A stretch of 64,000 bases of DNA, taken from Amanita rubescens (lineage: Eukaryota; Basidiomycota; Agaricomycetes; Agaricales; Amanitaceae). Under the pieces are notes generated by a model. That model made no database searches. It worked only from the letters and a program-made list of their open reading frames with translations, and was not told the DNA's origin. This document shows positions 14,888 to 25,684 of the stretch, in pieces (positions within the stretch are counted from its first letter, which is position 1; the number at the start of each line of letters is the position of its first letter). Where the stretch lies: assembly GCA_015039365.1 (NCBI GenBank), contig WION01000113.1, positions 1 to 64,000 on the forward strand, given 5' to 3'. Position numbers and translations under genes: made by a program.

Positions 14888-17448
14888 TCATTCGGCCAAA
14901 TGTTCTGCGGCGTTAACACACGTTAATTTCCGCCTCGTGGGATGTGAAGATAACTTACCTGTTAAAGGAAGTACGGCCGATTTACCATCGGCAATTTCAG
15001 TGTAATGTTTCCGCCCGTTGAACAAATAGCGAATGCAGAGAACTTTGGGTGTGAACGGAGCGGGGTTCGAGAAACCTGGTAAGCTGGACTTTCCACGGTA
15101 ATAACATGTCGGCAAGAAAAACAGCTTCGGCTTAGCCCGGCTGCTTGGACATTTTAGATACAACATACCTTTAATTGGTCGCCAGGGATGTGAAGTTGCG
15201 AGTTGCGCACTAGAGCCTGAACAGGGATGGTGACATCTTGAGCCAGGTCGCTGACCCTGTCGTCCTTCTCGATCGGACGATATATCGCCTCGAGAATGAT
15301 AAGGCCTGGCGGAATGAGCGTGGCGGAAATGATGAAAAAAAAACACCGATTCACCTCCTTTTGCGGTTTCACTTTGCATATGCCGCTTAGCCACACCACG
15401 CAGGATGCCAGTGACAGCATCTATTTCCCTCTGCGCACCTGAATCTTCGTCGTGCGCTCGCCTGGCAGCGCGGATATGTCTGATAATGACATGCAATTAA
15501 ATACAAGCCCTTAAAGCATCCAGGTTGGTACTCACGCGAGACGTGCTGCCCTGCGTCGTGGCTTGAGAATAAAGTGATATCCAATCGCTATCGCAGTTGA
15601 TGGCAATACGACGGTCCACAATGCTATGAAAGGGCTGTGATGCTGCGACAGCCTGATGGGTAATGACAGACGTTGCTCCAAGTAGGCGAACCTAATATTC
15701 CGTCAAATTCTATCTCACATAGAGCTGCAATACTTACTCCAACTGAAGAAACACGGCCATAGGGGTCAATACCGTCTGCGCTGTGATCTCAGCCGAATCG
15801 TTTGACCATGAACCACTAAAGACTAATGAAAGGCCCTCAAAACCTAATTCGAAGGTAAACTTGACCTCTAGGGCAAGTTCTGTCAAGACTACGCCCATTC
15901 CAGCGACAAATTTTGGTAGGAATGTATCAAACGCAATGCCAATTGATCTGAGAAATTTTCCACGAGCGAATCCAGAAATTGAAGGCGGCTTTGAGCCGGG
16001 ACCATTTTCCCCAGCTATGGACGACGTGTCAACACCAAAAGGTGAGGGAAAGAGAACATCAAAGGCCAATTGGGGTTCCCGCGCGATGTGAAGCTGGAAA
16101 ACCCCACGTGTTTGTCGGCGAGGGAACAATCTCCGATCAAAAGTAATGGTAACCGACGGTGATCTATCAGGTACGAAAGGAGAAAAGGTCGTTTTCACCG
16201 AAACCACGTTGTTTTCGTCCTCATAATTGGCACCCAATCTGAAGACATGAGGCGCCAGCAATCTTACTAATGTGGCCTAGTCGGTTTTCAGACGCATGTT
16301 CAAAAGAGAGCTCATAAATGCATGCCTCGGCTGTCAGCCTTGGGGAAAATTGATGGCGAACAGTGCCCAGAAAGGATATGGCAGGCTTCTTTTCGCGCCC
16401 GCTTACAGTTGTCGTGAATGATGCCACAGTTTTATCATTTAATCGTTTCTTCGGACATAATAAGGAATGTCGTGAGATACATGATGATGACATACCTTCA
16501 CAGAATGACGCAGACTATAAGCGGCCATCCGAACGTCCGCCATACGGTTCGCTAGGCGCACGGGTAGGGCATCTATCGTCGCTGAGCCTCGGTATGGCTC
16601 AAAAAGTGAAGATGCATCGATGCTGCATTGTAGTCGACCTCTGGGTTGTATCTCGTTCCTCCATTGTTTTTCGAGGGTTTCTCGCTTCACGCCCTTGAAA
16701 ATATCTTTAAGCTAAAAGGATGCCACTCGTTAGACTGACTCATGAAATGGAACGAAGCAAGGAACCTCCTCCTTCGACCTGCTACGTATTGACTCATCCC
16801 AGTTGTACGTTAGACCTTGCTCACCTGAGATAGATCGTGAATACTAATGTTTAGTAACCTTATTCTGATGACAAACCGAACGTGTCATACACCTCCCTAG
16901 AAGAGCTTAACATGGTTCATCAGGATATGAAAAGAAAGTGCTTACCGAAGAAAAGGATCAGACAAAACTGACATAAAAATCAAAATCCATACGCAACAAT
17001 CCGAAAACAAAGGCGCTTGCCTTGATATGCTTTTTGTATTTCCAAAAATGTACGCGCCGCAACTTCTTTTGCTTTAGCATCCTGGTGTTTATCGGGGTGG
17101 AAAGTAAGAGATAGAGAGCGGTAAATCTCCTTTATCTCATTTTGAGAAGCAGTTCTGGGAAGATTCAGAATACAGCTAGATTCGCGTTGACCATCATGTG
17201 AAGTAGTTGGAAGCGAGAATGTGTCGGGCTCACTAGTAATGATCTTTACCGCGACTCTCCCCGTAGTTAGTTGTCATCGAATTCTCGTGGCTCATGTTAC
17301 ACCTGCATTTGCAGTGTAATAGTAAGAGGTGACTCGGGCAGTGAGGTTTCCCGGAGCAAGCACTTTCGGCCGACATTGCCTTTTTGGGAAGGCACGTGAC
17401 TTGGTATGGGGCGATCTTCAAAACGCTCCGTGAACTTTACCTGAGCAT
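14888..17448 (-). CDS. DnaJ-domain protein of the DNAJC11 family (mitochondrial outer membrane/MICOS-linked)
   Basis: DNAJC11-type J-protein; animal members sit on the mitochondrial outer membrane and associate with the MICOS/MIB cristae complex. The J domain (about 17260-16990) reads LNLPRTASQNEIKEIYRSLS then LTFHPDKHQDAKAKEVA, with the HPD motif intact. A long beta-rich middle follows (about 16490-15730, e.g. FLRSIGIAFDTFLP, VKFTFELGFEGLS). The C-terminal DUF3395 part reads VSDLAQDVTIPVQALVRNSQ, PGFSNPAPFTPK, LCIRYLFNGRKHYTEI and SAVLPLT, and the last small exon EHLAE stops at 14888 after a GTAAGT intron. The 5' end is uncertain: the J-domain frame has no in-frame ATG. An 8-nt first exon (ATGCTCAG|GTAAAG, 17448-17441) would give MLSEPDTFSLP but needs an unusually long intron of about 185 nt. 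Confidence 0.82.
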
Positions 17449-17533
17449 GGCGAATGCACCGTAGACTAGATAATTGGCTAGATAATAATGACTGGGAACC
17501 TAACTTCTTCGCCCTAGTCCGCTATATTCGGCT

Positions 17534-19602
17534 TCACGAACTACCGCTCTTCACCCACTTTTTTTTCACGAGATTCCAAACTTTGATCACGCCCGAACCA
17601 ATACTGGACCCGTGGATCAATATCGTCACGGAAAAGTAGAATGGCTAGCTCACTGACTTTGCGCCACCTACTTCATCATGACGATACCACCTGCTACCCA
17701 TCGTAATCTTGGCCGTTGAATCGGGAGACGCTGCGTTCTTTGCGTTTGACAGTTGAGGCGGACCCTGGCCACCCTCCAAAATAACCCATTGCACGCGATA
17801 CGTCTTCCGGATGTGGGAGAAGACATGCACAATATCTCCAGCGGGGATGACGTTTTCCACTTGGCACGTCTTTCCGAAGGATAGGTGTGAGGTCTTCTTT
17901 TGACGTGCGTCAAAAGGTTGTATCTCCGTGTCAATATGCTTCGATAACAAGTTGTTTGTCTGCTTGAGCAGAGCAGCCGAGGAGATGGTTTTTGATACAT
18001 TGGCTGTTGTGGGAAACTCGTACAAGCCCGCAAGAAGCCCTGTACCATTTCAGCAACCTGGGACAGTTCTGATGAGAACGTCTGATTTCTTACCGTTCTC
18101 CGGTCTCCGAACGAGCAGGAACCAGCGCTCTTCAGGGGATAAAGATTGACGCCATTCGATCACGTTAACAATGTCTAGTTCCTCTCTTGCCTTTTTGCGG
18201 TTGCCTTTCATGGGATAAGCCGTAACAGCATTTTCACCCGAGATGGGAACGCATAAGGTGCATAAATCTTCTATGTCATGTATGCCGTCGGCCTAGAGTT
18301 AAACCCTTTACGACACGATCTGTTGTCTGACCGGAGTACTCACTATGCCGTTCTCACCAGTTTCCTCATTCGTTAGGTTGTACGCACGACACCAGCTACG
18401 GATCGGGCAGGCACTGCAATGAGGGTCTTGAACCCTGCATACAGTACTTCCAAGCTCAATAAGGGCTTGGTTTATGTCGCCAGGGTATTGAGTACGAGCC
18501 ATTTCAGAGTTGGCGGCGTTATCCTCTTTTGCCCCTGATTCTAGGGCACAGAGATTTTCTGCTAAAATTTTTTACACGGATTACTCCGATGAAGATCATT
18601 CTCCACTCACCATCTGACTGCACTAGCCCAGTCGCAGCATCCCACAATAGGTCAAGAGTGGCCTTCGCTTTAGGTGGTGCATGGACGGCAAGGAGGCGGC
18701 TCAGCAGACGGTGCACGTTGCCATCTAGCTATTATAGTACTAGTGACATATATTTCAAGAAATAGTAAAGCTTCACTCACAACGGGCACACGCTCTCCAT
18801 AGGCAATAGAACATATGGCACCAGCACTATACCGGCCAATTCCGGGTACCTCGTCTTGCATTTCTTTTGCATTATCAGGAAGCCGACCTCCGAGCGCTTT
18901 CACAACCTTCTGGGCCCCTGCAAGTAATCGACTAGCGCGGCTGTAATACCCTAGACCTTTCCATAACGCGTTAACTTGCTCTATATCAGATATAGCCTGA
19001 GAGATGGGGTATTAATTCAACACTCGAACATGATATGAAAGCACGTACAAGGTCATCTATAGTCGGAAATCTTGTTGTTTTGGTATGTGGCAGATCTAGT
19101 ACATTGATAACACTTACTTTTCCATCCACCGTTTGTAATAAGGTATCACCGTCACTACTTGGGTTTGCTGGAGCATGACTTCGGATACCCAGACCTAGAC
19201 CGTACTGTTCCCATCACTTGCGATGAACTAGAAAGAATATGCACCAACTTCATATGCTCTTTGATTCCGTTCCTCGATACTCAGATTGGGGTTGAAACGT
19301 TTCCGCCATGGCATCTCGCGTGCATCGTGTACCCCAGCGAACCATCGCAACAACGCCTCGCGTATGTCACGAACATGACGTAGATCGTGCAATGACTTTG
19401 GATGTTGCACTTGCGCGTCGGTATTTTCCTGCTCTAAAGAATCTGATTCTTCAGGCTCAGCTCGTCTTTTCCCCTTCGCAGTGGCCGCGCTAGCCTTTGT
19501 TCGCTTCCGTGGACGGCAATCTTCTGCATAGTCACTATCGTCGACGTCGCTGCAGCTGTATGACCGCTTCTCAGCTGTCTTTGTCCGTGAGCGGCGCACC
19601 AT
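17534..19602 (-). CDS. MYH1: A/G-specific adenine DNA glycosylase (MutY/MUTYH)
   Basis: Base-excision repair glycosylase that removes adenine mispaired with 8-oxoguanine in nucleus and mitochondria. ATG 19602 opens a basic Arg/Lys-rich N-terminus. The core follows: MPWRKRFNPNLSIEERNQRA, WVSEVMLQQTQVVTVIPYYK (catalytic Glu in SEVMLQQTQ), GLGYYSRASRLLAGA, the helix-hairpin-helix VPGIGRYSAGAICSI and the catalytic Asp in VDGNVHRLLSR. The 4Fe-4S cysteines are present with C-X6-C-X2-C-X5-C spacing (CRVQDPHCSACPIRSWC). A NUDIX-like 8-oxoG recognition region follows (YRVQWVILEGGQGPP). The final exon, after a GTCAGT intron, reads NIGSGVIKVWNLVKKKW and stops at 17534. All catalytic residues are intact. 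Confidence 0.92.
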
Positions 19603-20089
19603 TTACATGGACCGACTGGTCACGCGCGAGTTGCAACTGAGTCCGTCGGGGGTCGCGTTCTGGGCTCACGTGGGAGGTGGTTGACCCATTTGGCGAGTCA
19701 AATTCACCACCAACACGACGTCCGCGTACGTACGAGCAGACGTTCTGAAGAAATGTCGTACGTCAGCCCGATTGAGATGGGTAATTCGGGGTGCACCGAG
19801 TTGCCCGAGCACAAAAAACAAATCTCGGCAATAGTTTGTTTGCACTACCCTGGCGAAAAGTGACCCCGTTTCAATTCGAACAAAAAATTCCTCCTAATGA
19901 TGCACGCGGTATACATGCAGTAGCATGCACTATGGTCTGCACCTCATAATAATCAGAAAGATCAGATTACAATGATCAAGACATCAATGTGAGGCAGTGT
20001 GAAGGCGGCCGCTTACCTAATCGTTCGCCACGTCTGAATTTGACACGTTAGAGTTCAGGTTCACTCGCTTCAAAACTCCACCACCAACC
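19603..20089. promoter_or_regulatory. divergent promoter region MutY / SURF4
   Basis: 487 nt between two divergent start codons. No coding segment is visible, so it should carry both promoters. No clear TATA box was found. Confidence 0.5.
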
Positions 20090-21332
20090 ATGTCCTCGCG
20101 GATCAGTATCGCACGTCCTCAGACGAATAATTACAATCCAGACCCTCACGGTTTTGGAAACTCTCGTCAGTCTACGGGTTACAGGGCTGCTAACCCGGAC
20201 GACCCCATCGAGAAACTTCGCGCTTTCAGCAAGCAAGTAGAGGACTATGTTGAAATCTACTCGCAACCACTGAAGCCTCATTTACCGGCCATTGGACGTT
20301 TCATGATTGTTGTCACTTTCCTTGAGGATGCGCTCAGAATCACGACCCAGTGGGGTGACCAGCTCTGGTATCTCCAACAGTAAGATCTTTTTCTTTCCCG
20401 TCTTTTCACCAATAAAACTTGCTCTGCAGACACCGGAAGTTCCCTTGGGGTCTTTCACACATATTCCTCATCATTAACATCGTGGTAAGAACTGAAACGT
20501 TTCTCGTCGCAGCGGCGGACTCAGTCAATTGCCTAGGTTATGTTAGTCGGCTCAGGTGCTATTATCCTCAAACGGCATTCAGAATTTGCCGTCGCAGGAC
20601 TTTTGGGTGTGGTCATCATTCAGGGCTTTGGTTACGGTCTCATTTTCGACATGAACTTTTTCCTACGCAACTTGAGTGTCATTGGTGGCCTCTTCATGGT
20701 TTTCAGTGACTCGATGGTGTCGCGCAAGACCCTATTCGCCGGTTTGCCCCAGATTTCGGAAACTGATCGCAAGAAATAGTCAGCCGCCTACTAATCTATC
20801 TGTGACTTGTCAACTGAAATTTTTGCCTAGTTTCCTGCTTGCTGGACGTGTCTTGCTCATCTTCCTTTTCCTTGGTTTCATTCTGCAAGGACAATGGAGC
20901 ATTGTTCGCGTCATTGTTTCCTTTGTTGGCATGGGTGCATGTGCCATGGTCGCCGTTGGTTTCAAAGCCAAGTGGTCCGCCGCATTCCTGGTCATTGTAT
21001 TGAGTATCTTCAACGTCTTTGCGAACAATTGGTGGTCTGTGCACTCTGCACACCCTTCACGAGATTTCCTCAAGTGAGTCTTTTGAACGTGTAAAAGCGC
21101 GACGTTTACTAAGGCAAATTGCAGATACGACTTCTTCCAGACGTTATGTTCGTATTATCGTTTCTTTGATATGGTGTTGCATCTAACTTTGGTCCAACAG
21201 CTATTGTGGGTGGCTTGATCTTGTTGGTTAACATGGGACCTGGTACGTGTTGTCATTGGTTTGGGATACAGCCGCTTATTTATGAATCGTAAAGGTGGTC
21301 TGTCTGTCGACGAGAAAAAGAAGACGTATTAA
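20090..21332 (+). CDS. ERV29: SURF4/Erv29 family ER cargo receptor
   Basis: Multi-span ER-Golgi cargo receptor that packs soluble secretory proteins into COPII vesicles. Exons joined by short introns read IEKLRAFSKQVEDYVEIYSQ, RFMIVVTFLEDALRI, QWGDQLWYLQQHRKFPWGLS, then membrane segments (AGLLGVVIIQGFGYGLIF, LLAGRVLLIFLFLGFI, SFVGMGACAMVAVGF, FLVIVLSIFNVFANNWW). The C-terminus GGLSVDEKKKTY ends in a lysine-rich KKxx-like ER-retrieval signal. Start ATG 20090 gives the usual polar N-terminus; stop at 21332. The last intron uses GTTCGT (weak donor) and joins LSIVGGLILLVNMGPG. About six membrane helices, as expected. Confidence 0.92.
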
Positions 21333-21519
21333 GCTGATGCGCCATCGTCCATGCCCTACTTATTAAAAGCACAGTATAATATACCGCGAGTGGATTATGA
21401 TATGTTACACTGCCAAATTATTGCTGTATTCGCATTGTATCCACCAAAAATTTTTTGTCCGGTGTCTTGGTTAGTAGCCTGTCTAGAAATGGCAATTCCA
21501 TATCTTGACCTTGTGTGTC

Positions 21520-23970
21520 ATGGTCGAGGTCAAAGTATACACCGTCAACGGAGCAGCGGCTGGCTCATCTTCTTCTCTGCCTGACTGGCTCACAAGGAAA
21601 CGCTCCGCTGCAAAAGGAAAACGCGCAATCAAAGAGCACGTCGAAGGAACCGTTGAGCTCATCCAAGGATTCGAGTTCCCCGAAGCCAGCAACAAAATAA
21701 AATCCACCCGCGATGGACACCACATCATAGCAACCGGCGTATACAAACCCCAGATGAGAGTATGGGACCTTGACCAACTCTCACTCAAATTCGAACGACA
21801 TTCAGACGCTGAAAACGTCGATTTCGTTGTAAGTGAGTTGTTTTCTTATTTCTCGTCGAACACGTCAAAAGCTAAACGTAACGTATATATATATCTAGAT
21901 CCTCTCTGACGATTGGACGAAATCTATCCATCTCCAAACCGACCGCACCATCGAATTACACACTCAAAGTGGGTTTCATTACCGAACTCGAATACCAAAA
22001 TTTGGACGGTCCTTGGCGTACCATTTTCCTTCTTGCGATGCTTATTTTGCTGCGTCGGGTCATGAAGTGTATCGTCTTAACCTCGATCAAGGGCGGTTTA
22101 TGACTCCGCTTAGTTTGCAGCAGCAGCAGCAGACGGACGATGAAGTTGTAGGTGTCAATGTGGTTGATGTCAATCCTGCGCATCAGCTGCTTGCGTTTGG
22201 GATTGAAGCCAATGGGACGGTGCAGTTTTGGGATCCTAGGTCGAGGTCGCGTGTTGGCGTGTTGCGGGTACCGAAAGGGAGGCTTGCACCGCCGGGTACT
22301 ATGGTGTCAGATGGGATCAGCGTGACTGCGATCTCGTCGAGAGGTGATGGGTTGTCGTATGCGATTGGGACGTCAACGGGGCATACGTTGCTTTATGACG
22401 TTCGATCGTCAAAGCCGTTTGCGTTGAAAGACCAAGGTTATGGGTTGCCTGTTAAAAAAGTGATTTGGATCGAAGGAGGGAATAGGATGGCTGGAGATGG
22501 TATGGTGTTGAGTACGGATAAAAAAGTCATCAAAATATGGGATAAGAATGTGGTATGTGGATTTTATTTTATTTCCTTCCCCAAGCTTTTGCTGATCGTC
22601 GATGTGTAGCCCTCGTCCAACTTTGTGTCCATAACGCCGGCTCAGGATCTGAATGATATACTTCATATACCAGCGAGCGGAGTGCTCATGACTGCGAATG
22701 AAGGTATCCAGATGGCTACCTATTACATACCCCAACTAGGTCCTGCTCCTAGATGGGCTAGCTTCCTCGAGAACATTACGGAAGAAATGGAAGACCAGAC
22801 GACTCGTTCTGTCTACGAAGACTACAAATTCGTCGAAAGAAAAGAACTCAAGACGTAAGTTCTTTTTTCGTGAAGTTTTTTTATTATTACTAATCTGACT
22901 TTTCGCGAAGGTTGGGGTTGGATCATCTCGTGGGCACTGTGGCACTTAAACCTTATATGCATGGATACTTTATTTCACTCAAGCTATATGATGCTGCGCG
23001 GGTTATCGCCAATCCGTTTGCATATGCCGAGCATAGGGAGAAGATGGTGAGAGAAAAGATGGAGAAGATGGCAGAGACGCGGATAAGGACGAAGAAGGAC
23101 GCACAAGTGAAAGTGAATAAGGCGCTAGCTGAGAAGATTCTCAAGGAGGCCGAACGGGAGAAGAAGAAGGTAGAGAAGAAGAAACAGAAAGAGGCAGAGA
23201 AGGGTGAAGAGGAAATGGACGTCGATCATGATGATCAGCTGCCGAAGAAGAATCTGCTCAACGATCCTCGATTCAAGGCAGTCTTTGAGGATCCCGAGTT
23301 TGCCATCGATGTGAATAGCAGAGAGTATGCTCTGCTAAATCCTTCTACTGTCGCGCAGATGAAGGGCGGGAAGACAGCCGTTGAGGATGAAGAGGAAGAA
23401 AGCGATAAGCTCTCTTCTGATGGGCTTGGGAACAACAGCGACAGCGGAAGTGAGAATGATGATGAAGACAGTGGGAGCGATAGCAGCGATGCAGGAGGTC
23501 AGTCCATTCTATCGTTTTTTGCTATATTACGTTCGTTGACGATTGTGGTAGAGCTTAGCAAGTTTGACCCTCGAGTAAGACCTGGTCAAAAGAACCCAGC
23601 TCTAATTCGGGGTCGTTCCAACCGTGTTCCAAAAGTCAATCTCGTACCTATGCGAGCAGACACTAGGTCACGAGGGGTGGACAAGAATGCTACGTTTGGT
23701 CAGCGACGCAAAGGTGCTTCTGCGCCTAGCGGCAGGGAAGATGATGTATTACAAGTGCATCTTGGTGAGGTGACATGGACTCCGTCAACAACGAAAGTAG
23801 CGCGTGAAGATAGTATGTTTAAGAAGAAGGGAAGGGAAACATTTGGAGCAGGGATGGAAAAGGGAGTTGTTGATCAGCCTGAGCTGAACGAGATGGAGCG
23901 CAAAGGACGCACACAGCGACGAAAGGGAGTTCGCAGTGGCAGCAGAAATGTTTTTAGGTCACTCAAGTAG
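21520..23970 (+). CDS. ENP2: NOL10/Enp2, WD-repeat ribosome biogenesis factor
   Basis: Nucleolar WD40 protein of the small-subunit processome, needed for 18S rRNA maturation. ATG 21520 gives MVEVKVYTVNGAAAG, followed by LPDWLTRKRSAAKGKRAIKE, a beta-propeller with GVYKPQMRVWDLDQLSLKFE, the internal block NGTVQFWDPRSRSRVGVLRV, and ADQ-type segments. The C-terminal NUC153 motif is clear (LLNDPRFKAVFEDPEFAIDV). It is followed by acidic (DEEEES, GSENDDEDSGSD) and basic tails. Introns are at about 21830-21898, 21969, 22552, 22856 and 23500. The short downstream gap to RRP3 places two ribosome-biogenesis genes head to tail. Confidence 0.92.
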
Positions 23971-24027
23971 CACTGTCACGCGTGACTCTTTGTCACTGAA
24001 AAAAAGATATGCAATTGACTCACTAAA

Positions 24028-25504
24028 ATGTCTTCAACTGAGGTCACTTTCAAGTCTCTTGGCTTGATAGATCCTCTCTTGGAGGCTCTCGAAAAACTCG
24101 AGTTCAAATCTCCGACGGATATTCAACAGGAAGCTCTTCCACACGCTCTTGAAGGACGAGACATTATCGGGGTTGCTTCCACAGGCTCGGGAAAGACTGC
24201 AGCGTTTGCACTTCCGATTCTTCAAAAATTATGGGAGGAGCCAAAAGGACTGTTTGCATGCGTGCTTGCGCCAACGCGTGAACTGGCTTTTCAAATATCG
24301 CAGCAGTTTGAAGCGTTGGGATCCGCTATGGGTGTACGGTGCGCGGTGATTGTGGGTGGCGTACGTGAGGTGGATCAATCCGTCGCTCTAGCGAAGAGGC
24401 CACATGTGGTTGTTGCAACGCCTGGAAGGTTGCAATGGCATTTGGAGAATACCAAGGGGTTCAGTTTGAGAGGAATTAAATTTTTGGTCTGTTCTCTCTC
24501 TTTCTCTCTACGTGCCTGAGTTGATTTGGTCCAAAGGTATTGGATGAAGCCGATCGTTTGTTAGATATGGACTTTGGTCCTGTGATTGACAAGATTCTAA
24601 AAGTGATGCCAAAAGAGCGAACGACGTATCTCTTTTCGGCTACAATGACAACAAAAGTTGCTAAACTGCAACGAGCGAGTTTGATGAATCCTATAAAAGT
24701 TGAAGTGTCGACAAAGTAAGTGGATCGTTGTTGACTATGTAGGCAGCTCAACTCTTTTAAGATATCAGACTGTATCAACGCTACTGCAGTATTACCTGCT
24801 TATGCCACTCAAGGAAAAGGATGTACATTTGATATACATCGCCAACTCGTTAGCGCAAAATACAATGATCATATTCACGCGGACGGTCAGCGACGCCTCG
24901 CGGTTAGCGATCATCCTACGAACGCTCGGCTTTGCAGCTGTGCCTCTGCATGGCCAGCTCAGCCAGAGTCAGAGGTTGGGCGCTTTGGCAAAATTCAAGA
25001 GTGGTGGTCGGAAAATTTTAGTTGCAACAGATGTTGCCAGTCGGTTCGTGATCAGTACCCATTCGTTTGCCGCGGTTGACTCATGTGATGCATGCGTCTA
25101 GTGGGTTGGATATACCATCTGTCGATATTGTGATCAATTTCGATGTACCTACCCATTCCAAGGACTACATTCACCGGGTTGGCCGTACTGCGCGTGCTGG
25201 GCGTTCTGGGAAATCAATAACTCTGGTGACGCAGTACGACGTGGAACTGATACAACGGATAGAGCAGGTGATCGGGAAACAGATGGAGCTATGGGCGACT
25301 GATGTAGAGGAGATTGCGTTGCTGCGCGAGCGTGTGGAAGAGGCCGGGAGGGTGGCTGTGAATGAATTGAAAGAGCAACATCTGAAGGGCGGGGGCGGTA
25401 AGAAGCGGAGAAGGGATGAAGGGGTTAACAAAGATGATAGGGATAGAGACGATGATGTAGTCGAGGCAGGTATGCCTTTAGTTAAAAAGAAGGGGAGGCG
25501 CTAG
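24028..25504 (+). CDS. RRP3: DEAD-box ATP-dependent RNA helicase Rrp3 (DDX47)
   Basis: Nucleolar DEAD-box helicase for pre-rRNA processing to 18S. Motifs in order: Q motif [11 protein letters not shown], motif I ASTGSGKT, Ia [10 protein letters not shown], Ib ATPGRL, II DEAD (created at the splice near 24487-24540), [27 protein letters not shown] (across an intron at about 25045-25100) and [15 protein letters not shown]. The C-terminus is basic ([10 protein letters not shown]) with an acidic stretch, like fungal Rrp3. The family usually has [12 protein letters not shown]; here it reads [12 protein letters not shown]. It ends 3 nt before a poly-T terminator of the tRNA gene on the other strand. 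Confidence 0.92.
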
Positions 25505-25506
25505 TT

Positions 25507-25516
25507 AAAAAAAAAA
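25507..25516 (-). terminator. RNA polymerase III terminator of the tRNA gene
   Basis: Ten consecutive A on the plus strand read as a T10 tract on the minus strand, two bases past the tRNA discriminator base. This is a standard Pol III stop. Confidence 0.85.
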
Positions 25517-25518
25517 GC

Positions 25519-25595
25519 TTCCCGCTAGCCGACTTGAACGACTGACCTCGTCATTACATACTAGTGACGCGCTCTACCAACTGAGCTAAGCGGGA
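25519..25595 (-). tRNA. tRNA-Thr (AGT anticodon), apparent 4-nt intron
   Basis: A full cloverleaf is visible on the minus strand. The acceptor stem TCCCGCT pairs with AGCGGGA, discriminator A. D arm GCTC-AGTTGGTA-GAGC. T arm AGTCG-TTCAAGT-CGGCT. Anticodon stem CGTCA/TGACG. The loop reads CTAGTATGTAA, eleven bases instead of seven. Removing TGTA after position 37, the canonical tRNA intron site, leaves CTAGTAA with anticodon AGT after U33. Reading GTA (Tyr) would lose the anticodon stem. Mature length is 73 nt before CCA. The gene lies in the roughly 180 nt between RRP3 and LYS2. Confidence 0.8.
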
Positions 25596-25684
25596 CCAGT
25601 TGTATTATAACATTTAGAATATCTCTCAACATATACTTGATAATAGATTATCAAAAAATAATAATCATCTCCTTCTCGATTGCG

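Noticed and set aside
14888..15496. Long single minus-strand frame of about 200 codons
   Set aside because: It reads through introns and switches between real and shadow frames of the DNAJC11-like gene; conserved segments need splicing.
25519..25595. tRNA-Tyr (GTA) reading of the same cloverleaf
   Set aside because: Using GTA as anticodon breaks the five-pair anticodon stem; AGT with a 4-nt intron keeps all stems.
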